From contig JACIVX010000001.1 of the NCBI GenBank assembly GCA_014361295.1, positions 569,924-633,923 on the forward strand: DNA of 64,000 nucleotides, read 5' to 3'. Under the pieces are notes generated by a model. The model was not told where the DNA came from, made no database searches, and was given only the letters and a program-made list of their open reading frames with translations. Position numbers and translations under genes: made by a program. Shown in pieces: positions 18,064 to 26,618 of this stretch (positions are counted from its first letter, which is position 1; every line of letters begins with the position of its first letter). Origin of the DNA: Methanomassiliicoccales archaeon (lineage in GTDB: Archaea > Thermoplasmatota > Thermoplasmata > Methanomassiliicoccales > JACIVX01).

Positions 18064-19116
18064 TCAGTACTTCCCGTATCTTCTCGCCGCGTTAATAGCT
18101 GCGCGCATGTTCGGCCACGGCGTTTTCGGAGAAACTTCGCAACCTGGCGCTAGAACAAATCCGCTGCCTTCTTTTGCAGTTTCACAAGCATTCCTTATTT
18201 CGGCAGCCACATCGTCCGGTGTTCCAGAAACGAGTGTATTCGTGTGATCAATGCCTGCCATCAGAGCGAGATTCTTCCCGTACGTCGCTTTCGCTTCAGC
18301 AAGGTTCGGTTTTGCTCCCCTGTCCCACCATGAAATCGCTTTAACATTCTTGAATTTCTTTCTGTAATCGTCGATGATTTCGAACATCGGTTCGACACCA
18401 CAGATGTGTGGAACATGAACCATCGCGGGTGTTCTCCTAAAAATTTCTTCGTCGTAGGGTGCGCCAAACTCCCGGTATTGCTCAACAGTTGTGATCTCCT
18501 TGCTCGCCCTTGTTGTAAGGTAGCCTGCAAAGTAAGCTCCATTATCGACACACGCATTGATGAAATCCGCAATTGTGTCTGTGATGACTTTCAGTCCCTT
18601 CTTTAACGCATCGGGATCGGTGATCATATGCATGAGCGTATCTTCCATCGAGCACACATGCGTTGTCGTCGTCAGCGGGCTCGGCATCGATACTCCAATT
18701 GGAACTCTATCACCATATTTCTCGCTGCAGATGGCGCATGCGTCGAGATAAAGTCTCATTCTTCCGTCAACCCGTGGATCGAGTACTTCTAGCTTTTCCC
18801 AATCACCAGGCTCTTTGACCGGAAACTTCCCGAGAGCCATGTGGATGTCTGGCTCGGTCGGAAGTTTCATTCTCACTCCCCAACCCTGCACGATCAGCCC
18901 CATGTCCGAGAGACAGTAGATAGTGTCCCCGCCAACATGCTCGTAAAAAGCAATGTGTGCTTTTGCCATGTTGGCACCACTTGTGCCGTACCTAACCACA
19001 TCCATTCCCGGCACAAAATGTACCTCAAATATCCCGCCAAAAAGCGACACAGGGACATAGTCAGGCGTCTCGAAATTCAAGGCCGCCTCAAACCGTTGCA
19101 TCGGTGTCATTTCCAT
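18064..19116 (-). CDS. URO-D-fold zinc methyltransferase 2 (corrinoid-dependent)
   Basis: This 350-residue protein is the same length as methyltransferase 1 and shares long blocks with it: KEPGDWEKL, VLDP.VDGRM, TTRAS.EITT and the ending PGCE.SP.TP. Its zinc ligands read His237, Cys239 and Cys325. The His and Cys numbers coincide with those I recall for MtbA (237, 239), which supports methyl transfer rather than decarboxylation. It leads the leftward operon, 127 bases before the corrinoid gene, behind a clear TATA box and a GGGGGGTT ribosome site. Possible roles are substrate demethylation, transfer to a terminal acceptor, or demethylation of a second substrate. Confidence 0.85.
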   Translation of the reverse strand: MEMTPMQRFEAALNFETPDYVPVSLFGGIFEVHFVPGMDVVRYGTSGANMAKAHIAFYEHVGGDTIYCLSDMGLIVQGWGVRMKLPTEPDIHMALGKFPVKEPGDWEKLEVLDPRVDGRMRLYLDACAICSEKYGDRVPIGVSMPSPLTTTTHVCSMEDTLMHMITDPDALKKGLKVITDTIADFINACVDNGAYFAGYLTTRASKEITTVEQYREFGAPYDEEIFRRTPAMVHVPHICGVEPMFEIIDDYRKKFKNVKAISWWDRGAKPNLAEAKATYGKNLALMAGIDHTNTLVSGTPDDVAAEIRNACETAKEGSGFVLAPGCEVSPKTPWPNMRAAINAARRYGKY

Positions 19117-19155
19117 CTTTTAATCAACCCCCCTTGCGAAATTTTAGCGCACAAC

Positions 19156-19167
19156 TAATTTATATAC
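19156..19167 (-). promoter_or_regulatory. Promoter of the methyltransferase operon
   Basis: The minus strand reads GTATATAAATTA. Transcription starting about 25 bases on would give a 20-base leader containing the GGGGGGTT ribosome site before ATG 19116. It is among the best TATA matches in the window. Confidence 0.6.
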
Positions 19168-19248
19168 GCTTGCTTCACAAAACACGTCAATCTTGGTCAT
19201 TTAGGAAAAAAGAGGAGATCAGAAATTACGAGAAGAAACCGTGACACG

Positions 19249-19956
19249 TCAAGATTCGACTTTGCTCAGAATGATCCTCGCATCCGCGACTTTAACGCCC
19301 CTCGCATTGCCAAAAATAGGATTGAGGTCCATTTCGTCGATTTCATCAAAATCACAAAGCAATCGAGAGACAGCGATCAAAGTGGAAACAATACCGTTTA
19401 TATCGACCTTCTCACTTCCCCGGTATCCTTCAATCAGTTTCTTCCCCTTCAGTTCAGAAATCATTTCGAGTGCATCAATCTCCTCAATTGGGACAAGCCT
19501 GTATGAAACGTCCCTGAAGACCTCGACGTTAATACCACCAATCCCAAACATGATCATCTGGCCAAACTGTGCATCCTTCATAGACCCGATGATCATCTCA
19601 TGTCCACGCACCATCTCGGACACGAGGACGCCACGGAGATCGAAATTCCCCAGTCTTTTTCTTGCGCTTGAAACCATTTCATCGAATGCCGACTTAACAT
19701 TTTCATCGTTTGCGAGATTTAGCCGAACGCCGCCGTATTCAGTCTTGTGAATAATCTGGGGCGAGACAATCTTCATCGCAACGGGATAACCAATTCTTCT
19801 TGCAGCATGAACGGCTTCATCAGGAGTCCTACAAAAAATATCTTGCGTGACCGAGATTCCGTATGATTTTAAAATAGCTTTTGTCTCATGCTCTAGCATG
19901 AAGTTTCTACCCTCATCTCGGGCCATTTTGATCAAATTGGCGGCTTCCTCCGTCAT
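19249..19956 (-). CDS. acdB: Acyl-CoA synthetase (ADP-forming), beta subunit
   Basis: This 235-residue ATP-grasp protein carries the second phosphohistidine motif, IIHKTEYGGV, with His70. That corresponds to beta His71 of the Pyrococcus enzyme, which passes phosphate to ADP. The ending DEIDEMDLNPIF is the usual ATP-grasp metal site. ATG 19956 lies 4 bases after the alpha stop with a GGGAAGG site, so both subunits are made together. The substrate is unknown. The neighbouring CoA-transferase-fold genes suggest that it acts on the CoA thioesters they handle. Confidence 0.9.
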   Translation of the reverse strand: MTEEAANLIKMARDEGRNFMLEHETKAILKSYGISVTQDIFCRTPDEAVHAARRIGYPVAMKIVSPQIIHKTEYGGVRLNLANDENVKSAFDEMVSSARKRLGNFDLRGVLVSEMVRGHEMIIGSMKDAQFGQMIMFGIGGINVEVFRDVSYRLVPIEEIDALEMISELKGKKLIEGYRGSEKVDINGIVSTLIAVSRLLCDFDEIDEMDLNPIFGNARGVKVADARIILSKVES

Positions 19957-19960
19957 GTGC

Positions 19961-21373
19961 TTACCTTCCCTCAAAACTGATTGCTCTTCGCTTCAAAAAT
20001 TCAACATATCCATAAATTGCACCAACAGCCCTCGCTGTTCGTTCTGGCCAGTCAAAACACGGAACACGGTTTTTCTGCAAAATGTCCATATTTCCCTGAG
20101 CGCTTCGAACTGAGACCCAACAAACGTATGTCGGTTTCTTGTAATCTGATGCGAGACATTCATTTACAGTATCTGCAACTGCCTGGCATACCTCCGGCAT
20201 CATTGCCGCCCGCTGCAATATAATTGGTATGATGATGTCGACTTCGTTAGATTCATAAAGAATTTTGATAATCCTTGAATAAAGTTCGACGAACCTTGGC
20301 CAGACAGGTGTCATATCGACAGGATTTCTTGCGCTTGCATACGGTGGGATCAGCTCCTTAATTTTTTCTTGAGTCTCTGCAGAAAGTTCTGGAACAACGA
20401 GTCCAGCTTCTTCACACAGATCAGCAAGTTCAACCCCTGTGCCGCCGGAATTCGTCACGATGCCGACTCTCGGCCCTCTCGGAAGAGGTTGCCAGTCAAG
20501 GCCCTTCGCGATGTTGATAAGGTCCATTCCGTTCCTCGCGAAGATGATGCCTGATTGCTTGAATGCGGCTTCGTAAGCTGTGAAAGAGCCCGCGAGCGCA
20601 GCTGTATGAGAAGCCGCTGCCCTGGCTGCACCAGCTGTTCTTCCAGTTTTCGTCGCGATAATCGGCTTCTTGGGAGTGATCTTCTTCGCCTCTTCAAAAA
20701 ATTCCCTGCCTTTGTTAACAGATTCCAGGAACAAACAGATGACCTTCGTTTCGTCGTCCTCTCCCAAGTATCTCAGAATTTCGTAGTCCTCGATACCGGC
20801 TTTGTTTCCATGCGCCATGATCTTTGCAAATTTCATGTGATGATCTAGCGCGAAGGCAAATATTGCCATACCATAAGCACCTGACTGCGTCACAAATGAA
20901 ATATCTCCCCCTTTCGGTGGTGTACCGACACCCAAAGATGCGTTGAGGCCGATGTTACAATTATAAATCCCGAAACAGTTTGGACCGACTACCTTGATTT
21001 TCCCTTTATTTGCCGCTACCATCATTTCCTCCTCGAGCTTTTTCCCTTCGGGTCCCGCCTCGCTGAACCCAGCAGTGATCACGACCGCTGCTTTTGTTCC
21101 CTTTTCTGCGAGTTCTTCCATCACTTTCGGTACAGCCTTGGCAGGGATGACGATGACAGCGAGGTCAATAGAATCAGGGATCGATCTCACATCTGGATAA
21201 GATTTTAGTCCGAGAACCTGCTCCTCAGACGGGTTAACCATATAAATCTTACCACGGTAACCATCGGTGATGTTCTTTGCAAAAACATAACCCATCTTTC
21301 CTTCCTTATTTGAGGCGCCGATCAGCGCGACTGACTTTGGATTAAAAATCGCATCGATTCTTTCGTCCTTCAT
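19961..21373 (-). CDS. acdA: Acyl-CoA synthetase (ADP-forming), alpha subunit
   Basis: The protein is 470 residues, exactly as long as the copy at 1022, with the same CoA-binding start (FNPKSVALIGASN) and the phosphohistidine motif ASHTAALAG (His256). The two copies differ widely outside the motifs, so they are old paralogues likely to differ in acyl substrate. With the adjacent beta gene it forms a complete alpha2beta2 enzyme that makes ATP from acyl-CoA. It lies 24 bases downstream of the CoA-transferase-fold subunit B gene on the same strand, so all four genes are probably one operon. Confidence 0.9.
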   Translation of the reverse strand: MKDERIDAIFNPKSVALIGASNKEGKMGYVFAKNITDGYRGKIYMVNPSEEQVLGLKSYPDVRSIPDSIDLAVIVIPAKAVPKVMEELAEKGTKAAVVITAGFSEAGPEGKKLEEEMMVAANKGKIKVVGPNCFGIYNCNIGLNASLGVGTPPKGGDISFVTQSGAYGMAIFAFALDHHMKFAKIMAHGNKAGIEDYEILRYLGEDDETKVICLFLESVNKGREFFEEAKKITPKKPIIATKTGRTAGAARAAASHTAALAGSFTAYEAAFKQSGIIFARNGMDLINIAKGLDWQPLPRGPRVGIVTNSGGTGVELADLCEEAGLVVPELSAETQEKIKELIPPYASARNPVDMTPVWPRFVELYSRIIKILYESNEVDIIIPIILQRAAMMPEVCQAVADTVNECLASDYKKPTYVCWVSVRSAQGNMDILQKNRVPCFDWPERTARAVGAIYGYVEFLKRRAISFEGR

Positions 21374-21397
21374 GACCCCTACCTTCCTGAGGTTATT

Positions 21398-22240
21398 TCA
21401 GATATAGAATTTTCTTTTCAACTCTTCTGGCTGAAATTCCAACTGTCTTACCTTCAGCGGGTCGATCTGACGGATCAATTCAATTTCTTCTCTGGTAGGC
21501 ATATCCATAATTCTTACATCTGGATGTATGACCGGTCGAAACTCCGTGTTTTCCAAAATCGTCTCGACAGTCGTATCTGGATAGAGATAGCGCAATCGCA
21601 TCACCTTCGTTTCGGGATCAAAATCGAAAACGCCGAGTTCAGTCACAACCCAGTCAGGACCGTTGCCGACCAGATCGAGATCACGACGGTTCCCGTAGGG
21701 CGTCACGTGTCCGACGTTTGTAATGAAATCGCATTTTTCGACGAGCGTGTAGATCACTCTATCCTTCTTTCTCTGAACACGATGCCTCGTCGTCCAGATC
21801 GTGTAATTAACGCAATCGGCCGAAAGGTTACAACCACCTGCTCCACCAGGGAATTTTATCTTGCATTTCTCTGGGGTTCCAATCAAACTGACATTTTGAT
21901 TCCCATACTTGTCGATCTGTGCACCGCTGAAGAAGGATCGATCAAGTTCTCCTCTTTGTGCTAGATCAAAGATCTTGTCGACTGTCACCATCGCGGTCCT
22001 GCCCTGAATCATAACCCAATCATTCGTTGTATACGGAAGAAACGGTGGGTTCGGATCGACCGCACTCGAAACACCCCCGAAATAGACCATGTCCTTTGCG
22101 TGTGTTAGCTTGGCAAAATACATGGCAACCATCGGGATCGGAGATGAAACCCCGTGAAAAACCGTACTCCTATCTCTGATCGTTCTTGCGACGTTAACAA
22201 CGAAAAGCTCGTCAATCCCGACCTCAAACCCATTACTCAT
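21398..22240 (-). CDS. CoA-transferase-fold subunit B (GctB/IpdB-like)
   Basis: The 280-residue protein has the family I CoA-transferase fold: GAQIDKYGN, PGGAGG and the C-terminal VVTELGVFDFD and YPDTTVETILENT match glutaconate CoA-transferase B. In GctB the catalytic glutamate lies in IIVESG; here the aligned stretch is MVYFGG, so Phe replaces Glu. IpdB-type hydrolases also lack this Glu. The active site may therefore hydrolyse a C-C bond of a CoA thioester rather than transfer CoA. Its start overlaps the end of subunit A by 8 bases. The alignment was done by eye. Confidence 0.82.
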   Translation of the reverse strand: MSNGFEVGIDELFVVNVARTIRDRSTVFHGVSSPIPMVAMYFAKLTHAKDMVYFGGVSSAVDPNPPFLPYTTNDWVMIQGRTAMVTVDKIFDLAQRGELDRSFFSGAQIDKYGNQNVSLIGTPEKCKIKFPGGAGGCNLSADCVNYTIWTTRHRVQRKKDRVIYTLVEKCDFITNVGHVTPYGNRRDLDLVGNGPDWVVTELGVFDFDPETKVMRLRYLYPDTTVETILENTEFRPVIHPDVRIMDMPTREEIELIRQIDPLKVRQLEFQPEELKRKFYI

Positions 22241-23165
22241 ATGTGAACAACTCCATCCATTTCTCGTGGCTTTCCTTCCACGAAGCTAGTAGCTGCATTT
22301 TTGCTTCCCCACCAACTCTCTCAATATAGTCAGCATGCGATTTTACGCCAAAGATGTACTTGTCAAGGTAATTCTTCTTGAAAACCTCAGGCCCAGCCGA
22401 AGCTGCCCGCATGTATTCCGCAATATGCGCCCTATCATATGCATAATAGGGATAACAGCTTGTTGGGTGTGCTCCAAACGGAACGTGAACGACCGCGGTG
22501 ATCTCATAATAAGGAATTGTCGGTCCTATCTTTTTCATTTCCTCTTCTGGCAAAATTTCCTCGGCTGTTACGATAACTTTCTTGGACGCCCTCATGAAGA
22601 GAACATCGGCGACATAAGGAGGCTCGATTTTCACGTTACCGTGCACGTCGGCTTTATTAACATGAATGATGGCAACATCAGGTTCGAGGGCTGGCACGAG
22701 AATGACTCTTTTGCCTGTGAATGGATCGGTGAATTCCTTGTATTCAGGATGGAATCTGATTTCGTCGCTTCCCTTAATGCTCCTCATAGGCACAAAAGGC
22801 ATTCCGAATTCTGCGGCACGAAGCTGGTTGATGATCGTGTTACAGCAGCTCTCTTTGATCTTGACAGCGCCGCTCTCGCAAGCACGCCTGTAGTTTGGTG
22901 CAAGTCCGAAATCCTGTTCAAAACTCACATGAGTCTCCTCAACAGTCCCGACGATCCCACCACCACAAGCAAGATCTACATCGAACCCATGCGCTGTACC
23001 AACGATGTGAAGATTGCGCCGCCCCTGTCTTATGAGTTCGTGCAGCATGGCAATTGGTTCTCTGAGACACAGACCACCGCCAATTGCAACAATGTCTCCG
23101 TCCTTGACGATTTTTGCCGCTTCTTCGAGTGTTGTCAGTTTATTTCTCTCAACAAAAATGCCCAT
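22233..23165 (-). CDS. CoA-transferase-fold subunit A (GctA/IpdA-like)
   Basis: The 310-residue protein has the glycine-rich CoA-binding start (GDIVAIGGGLCLREP) and the subunit A features GTVEETHVSFEQ, NYRRACESG, a Glu at 105 (VKIKES) and DVAIIHVNKADVHGN. Glu105 has the same number as the catalytic Glu I recall for IpdA of mycobacteria, a hydrolase of CoA-bound ring products. It leads the operon behind a TATA box (23215-23224) and a GGAGCGAT ribosome site. The pair could be a glutaconate-type transferase from glutamate fermentation, or an IpdAB-like ring or diketone hydrolase. The missing Glu in subunit B favours the latter. Confidence 0.82.
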   Translation of the reverse strand: MGIFVERNKLTTLEEAAKIVKDGDIVAIGGGLCLREPIAMLHELIRQGRRNLHIVGTAHGFDVDLACGGGIVGTVEETHVSFEQDFGLAPNYRRACESGAVKIKESCCNTIINQLRAAEFGMPFVPMRSIKGSDEIRFHPEYKEFTDPFTGKRVILVPALEPDVAIIHVNKADVHGNVKIEPPYVADVLFMRASKKVIVTAEEILPEEEMKKIGPTIPYYEITAVVHVPFGAHPTSCYPYYAYDRAHIAEYMRAASAGPEVFKKNYLDKYIFGVKSHADYIERVGGEAKMQLLASWKESHEKWMELFTYE

Positions 23166-23214
23166 TGCCTATCGCTCCAATCGACATCGTTAAAAGTCGA
23201 AAGCACTCAAGTTT

Positions 23215-23224
23215 GGTTATAAAG
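23215..23224 (-). promoter_or_regulatory. Promoter of the CoA-transferase-fold operon
   Basis: The minus strand reads CTTTATAACC. A start of transcription about 25 bases on leaves a leader near 30 bases with the GGAGCGAT site before ATG 23165. Confidence 0.5.
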
Positions 23225-23290
23225 ATTTGCTTCAAAGAATACATGAAAAATGGGGAATTTTGAAAGAGTCGCCCGAAAATACAACAACCA

Positions 23291-23668
23291 TCACCATTGT
23301 TCTTCTTCAGGATTTGTGAAGTGTGCCTGCAATGCTTCAAGTTCCCTAGCGATTCGCTGATTCCTGCAAGCCATGCATTCAACTTCTTTGCCGAGCTTGT
23401 GCTTTAATCGCACAACCGCTGAATCGATATCGGCGATCGCACCGCATTGACACAGAATCTTCTTACTCGAAAAAGATCCGAACATAACCTCCCTCAGATT
23501 GCAGGATTTCTCAAAAGAATAGTCATCTTTTGTAATGGCGTTTGAAGGAAAAGAATTGGTTTCTTGTATTCTCAAATCACTTGTTGGTCTCAACACTCCG
23601 ACCAACTCAGGTCGAAGTGGAGATCCAATTGCGTCGATAGCCTGAGCTAACCTATCGTTCAACACCAT
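23291..23668 (-). CDS. Hypothetical zinc-ribbon protein
   Basis: I do not recognise this 125-residue protein. Its C-terminal half has CQCGAIA and, 23 residues later, CMACRNQRIARELE, which together make a plausible zinc ribbon. The N-terminal half has no clear motif. I chose ATG 23668; a GTG at 23689 is also open. No strong TATA box or ribosome site helps decide. It stands alone between the CoA-transferase-fold operon and an Lrp gene. The spaced CxC/CxxC pattern and acidic end suggest a real gene, but support is modest. Confidence 0.5.
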   Translation of the reverse strand: MVLNDRLAQAIDAIGSPLRPELVGVLRPTSDLRIQETNSFPSNAITKDDYSFEKSCNLREVMFGSFSSKKILCQCGAIADIDSAVVRLKHKLGKEVECMACRNQRIARELEALQAHFTNPEEEQW

Positions 23669-23934
23669 TACATCCGTCCCCCCACGCACAGCGCCTAGCC
23701 GATTCTCAATACACTTCCGTGTAAAGTGATCGGCAAAATAGGCCCCTGCAACAAATGATTTCTAAAAAACCATATCGGACATAAAGACTTAAACATTTCC
23801 TTAACATATTAAATTCGAAGAAATCTCGAAGAAATCCAGCGTCAGCCAGAGAGCCAGAATCAAATGTCTAGAATGCGAATTTGTGTGCCGAATAATTTAA
23901 GAGGATTCATAGAAGCATGAAGTTTTTTGGCGAT

Positions 23935-24378
23935 TCACAATTCTTCCTTCACAGTCGCAAAAGATGCACAGGTGATCGTCCTTCCAACGCCCTCAATCTG
24001 CCTGAGTTTATCAATCACGAGAGATCCGATTTCTTCCATCGATTTTCCCCTTACCTTTAGTAATATGTCGTATTCACCCGAAATGAGATGAACTTCCATC
24101 ACCCCCACTAATCCCGCAATCTGCTGGGCGAGTTCCCTTTGCGAGATTCTTGGGTTTGGCAAGAAGGTGACGAGGATGAATACCAAAATTGGCTCTCCTA
24201 GTTTTGAATAGTCGGGAACGATGGTGAAATTGCGAATTAGCCCTTTTTCGCACATCTTCCGGATTCTTTCATGAACTGTCGCCCTTGGCATGTTGACGAT
24301 CTTCGCAATCGATTTTGTGCTCCTTCTTGAATCCTTTTTCAATTCTTCGAGAATTGCTCGATCTTTCTCATCGATCAT
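23935..24378 (-). CDS. Lrp/AsnC-type transcriptional regulator
   Basis: The 147-residue protein starts MIDEKDRAILEELKKDSR, the standard AsnC winged helix entry. DNA-binding helices run to about 55, followed by a RAM effector domain with the LISGEYDILLKV stretch, in which the GEYD motif is well kept. The TATA-like GATTAAT about 24 bases before ATG 24378 favours this start over the in-frame ATG at 24411. It differs from the Lrp protein at 8724 both in its HTH and in having the full GEYD motif. Its targets are unknown; it is not clearly linked to an operon. Confidence 0.85.
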   Translation of the reverse strand: MIDEKDRAILEELKKDSRRSTKSIAKIVNMPRATVHERIRKMCEKGLIRNFTIVPDYSKLGEPILVFILVTFLPNPRISQRELAQQIAGLVGVMEVHLISGEYDILLKVRGKSMEEIGSLVIDKLRQIEGVGRTITCASFATVKEEL

Positions 24379-24508
24379 AGGATCATAAAATGATAGAGGC
24401 AGATTAATCATTTTGGAGGATTCGGAACATTTCGAATTGTGAAAATATTCATACTTTCAGAAAAAAAGAGTTATCTCTTGCTAAGATTATATTTAATCAA
24501 GGCGACTT

Positions 24509-24958
24509 ATGTGCGGCTTTCGATCGAACAGACGTGAATGGCTGCACGGAAAACTGGAAAAACTCATGGAAAAGATCGAAAATGATGATCTTCCAATGCA
24601 TATTAAGGAAGTATATCTTTTTGGTAGCTTCCTTAAAGGAAAGGTAGAACCTCACGATATTGACATTCTCCTCATATATGATTCAGATAGGACAGCAAAA
24701 AAATATGAATATATCGATAAAAAAGGTCGCCCGCGATGGCGAATGACAGCTTTGAGAAGATCTCCTTCCAAGTTAAGAGCACATCTTAAGAAAAATGCAG
24801 AACGAACTGTCGACCTCTCAATATGTCCATCGCTCGAGGAATTCAAGAAGGATCTCGCAAAAGAACTCGATTGTTGCCTTAAAATTTGGAGCGAAACAGA
24901 TAGGGACTGGAAAGCAAAACTCAATGATCATTTTCTTCGCGATAGAAAAGTGGATTGA
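24509..24958 (+). CDS. Nucleotidyltransferase-domain protein
   Basis: The 149-residue protein has the polymerase-beta-like motif GSFLKGK (about 38-44) followed by DIDILLIY, giving the two metal-binding Asp residues. Such minimal nucleotidyltransferases are often antitoxins or AMP-transferring toxins paired with a HEPN gene, but no HEPN partner is next to it. The extra C-terminal 60 residues are basic and then acidic. It converges with the OsmC gene, and the coding ends overlap by 38 bases. The function is not determined. Confidence 0.75.
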   Translation: MCGFRSNRREWLHGKLEKLMEKIENDDLPMHIKEVYLFGSFLKGKVEPHDIDILLIYDSDRTAKKYEYIDKKGRPRWRMTALRRSPSKLRAHLKKNAERTVDLSICPSLEEFKKDLAKELDCCLKIWSETDRDWKAKLNDHFLRDRKVD

Positions 24959-25379
24959 TATTAACCCTGACCGGAATGCCGTTTCTGACACTTTGAGAAA
25001 CGATGCAGAAGTCTTCGAAGATATCGGCGCAGCGACGAAGCTTTGATTCACTGTTAACCTCAGGGGCAATTTTAACATTGATTTCGGTCACACGCAATCT
25101 TCCTTTCTCGTTACGCTTCACCGTTGTTCGAACCTCTGCTGCCATCGACTTCAATTCGGCCCTCGCTTTCCTGAGGCAAAATGCTAAGCTTGCGCAGAGG
25201 CAGCTCCCAACAGCAGCAGCAAGCAATTTTCCAGCATTTGGATAAGTGCCACTCCCCAGCGGTGCAGGCTCATCGACAATGATATCCGCTATTTTGTCAG
25301 ATCCAAATCGAACACGGAATTTGTAGTTCTCGATAAGCTCTACACTCAACACAAATTCGGTTTCCTGCATACAAACCAC
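24921..25379 (-). CDS. OsmC-like protein
   Basis: This 152-residue protein has the OsmC fold pattern: GKLLAAAVGSCLCASLAF with the first reactive Cys, and FEDFCIVSQSVRNGIPV with the second. In OsmC/Ohr the two cysteines reduce organic hydroperoxides. Some archaeal members have no proven role. It stands 25 bases upstream of the NaPRTase-like gene's stop, but the downstream genes on that strand do not point to a shared pathway. No membrane segment is present. Confidence 0.85.
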   Translation of the reverse strand: MVCMQETEFVLSVELIENYKFRVRFGSDKIADIIVDEPAPLGSGTYPNAGKLLAAAVGSCLCASLAFCLRKARAELKSMAAEVRTTVKRNEKGRLRVTEINVKIAPEVNSESKLRRCADIFEDFCIVSQSVRNGIPVRVNINPLFYREENDH

Positions 25380-25403
25380 CGATCGTATTAGTGCGAAGAT
25401 CGT

Positions 25404-26618
25404 CTACTCGAGTTCAACCTTTTCAAGCTGCTTGAGCACATAAGACCGGATCTCTTTCGGCGACCTTTCTTCGTAAACCCTCTTACCATCGAGAATGATT
25501 GGAATTTCCGCTAATCGCATCTCATCCTGGCATCTTGCGCACTTCGGAACCTCTTCTTTTGATGCCGTGACCTCATATTCAAGACAATGATCACATCTGA
25601 ACAGATACTTTCTTCCGCCATATTTCCCGCGCTTCGCTACTGGTCGACCATCTTTTTCAACAATGTCCATGGCAAAATCGATCGTTCTCGCATTGCTGAT
25701 ACTCGTTCCGACGCCGAATCCATCCGCGCCAGCTGCCACAAGCGAGGGGATTACCTTTTCGTCGATCCCTCCTGAGACGATGATCTTGACATGCTTGTAT
25801 CCTCTGATATCCATTTCCCATCGCACTTCTCTGATCAGCTCAGGGAACGATCCTTTTCTTGAGCCAGGCGTATCAAGACGAACTGCCCATAGTTTCTTTA
25901 TTGACTCACAAGCCATGATAGCCTCTTCTTTCTCGTCTGAGTAAGTATCGATCAGAGCGACGCGCGGAATTCTTTCATCAACAACCTCATCGAACGCTTT
26001 GAAAGCCGTTCTTTGGTCGCCGAACATGATGATCAAGGCGTGGGGCATTGTTCCACGCGGTTCCTCACCAATGGTCTCCGCTCCGAGAAGCGATGAAACG
26101 GCATCGCATCCTCCGATGAAGGCTGCTCTATCAATAGCGGGGCAGATCGCAGGATGCATCCGCCTGATGCCGAAAGAGATGACGAATCGATTTCCAGCAG
26201 CTTTTTTACAACGTGCTGCCATCGTAGCGATGCCACTCGAGTGGCACATTAAGCCAAGCATTGGTGTCTCGTAAATGCAATACTCCGAATACGGACCGTT
26301 GATTGTGAGAACAGGTACCCTAACACCTCTCGTTGTGCGCGCTCTGAAAACTGTTCCTTCTGGAATACCCCACAAATCGATTTTTTTGCCTTCCATCAAC
26401 CTAACGATTTCCTCCAGCCCGCAGAAAACTCCCCACTTCCAGTTGTTGGGAAGGTCACCTGCTGTAAACTCGGAGAGAGCATACTGACTCAGCATCCCTT
26501 TTGCTTTGAGGACTTCCATTGTTCTCGTGAAATATACGTCGGTTGTCAAGCCTTCGAGAATTTCTTCATCAGAGGCTGAAAAGAATTTCTTCAGGCGATC
26601 ACCCTTTCCAAATCCCAA
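25404..26618 (-). CDS. pncB: Nicotinate phosphoribosyltransferase-like protein
   Basis: The 404-residue protein shows the type II phosphoribosyltransferase barrel of the archaeal NaPRTase family: EFTAGDLPNNWKWGVFCGLEE, GRRMHPA-like FGIRRMHPAICP, DTYSDEKEEA, RLDTPGSRKGS, ISGGID-like VSGGIDE and GVGTSIS. It adds phosphoribose to nicotinate to make NaMN for NAD. After the barrel a rubredoxin-like zinc knuckle (CDHC and CARC) is inserted near 350-370, common in archaeal members. The start lies inside the 3' end of the isochorismatase gene (28-base overlap), so the two salvage steps are coupled. Confusion with a QAPRTase is unlikely because of length. Confidence 0.88.
   Translation of the reverse strand: MGFGKGDRLKKFFSASDEEILEGLTTDVYFTRTMEVLKAKGMLSQYALSEFTAGDLPNNWKWGVFCGLEEIVRLMEGKKIDLWGIPEGTVFRARTTRGVRVPVLTINGPYSEYCIYETPMLGLMCHSSGIATMAARCKKAAGNRFVISFGIRRMHPAICPAIDRAAFIGGCDAVSSLLGAETIGEEPRGTMPHALIIMFGDQRTAFKAFDEVVDERIPRVALIDTYSDEKEEAIMACESIKKLWAVRLDTPGSRKGSFPELIREVRWEMDIRGYKHVKIIVSGGIDEKVIPSLVAAGADGFGVGTSISNARTIDFAMDIVEKDGRPVAKRGKYGGRKYLFRCDHCLEYEVTASKEEVPKCARCQDEMRLAEIPIILDGKRVYEERSPKEIRSYVLKQLEKVELE

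Noticed and set aside
16201-19116. Reading the two URO-D-fold proteins as haem-pathway uroporphyrinogen decarboxylases
   Set aside because: Both carry the zinc methyltransferase motif and surround a corrinoid protein; no tetrapyrrole genes are near.
24509-24958. MNT-HEPN toxin-antitoxin system
   Set aside because: The nucleotidyltransferase motif is present, but no HEPN-domain gene lies on either side.
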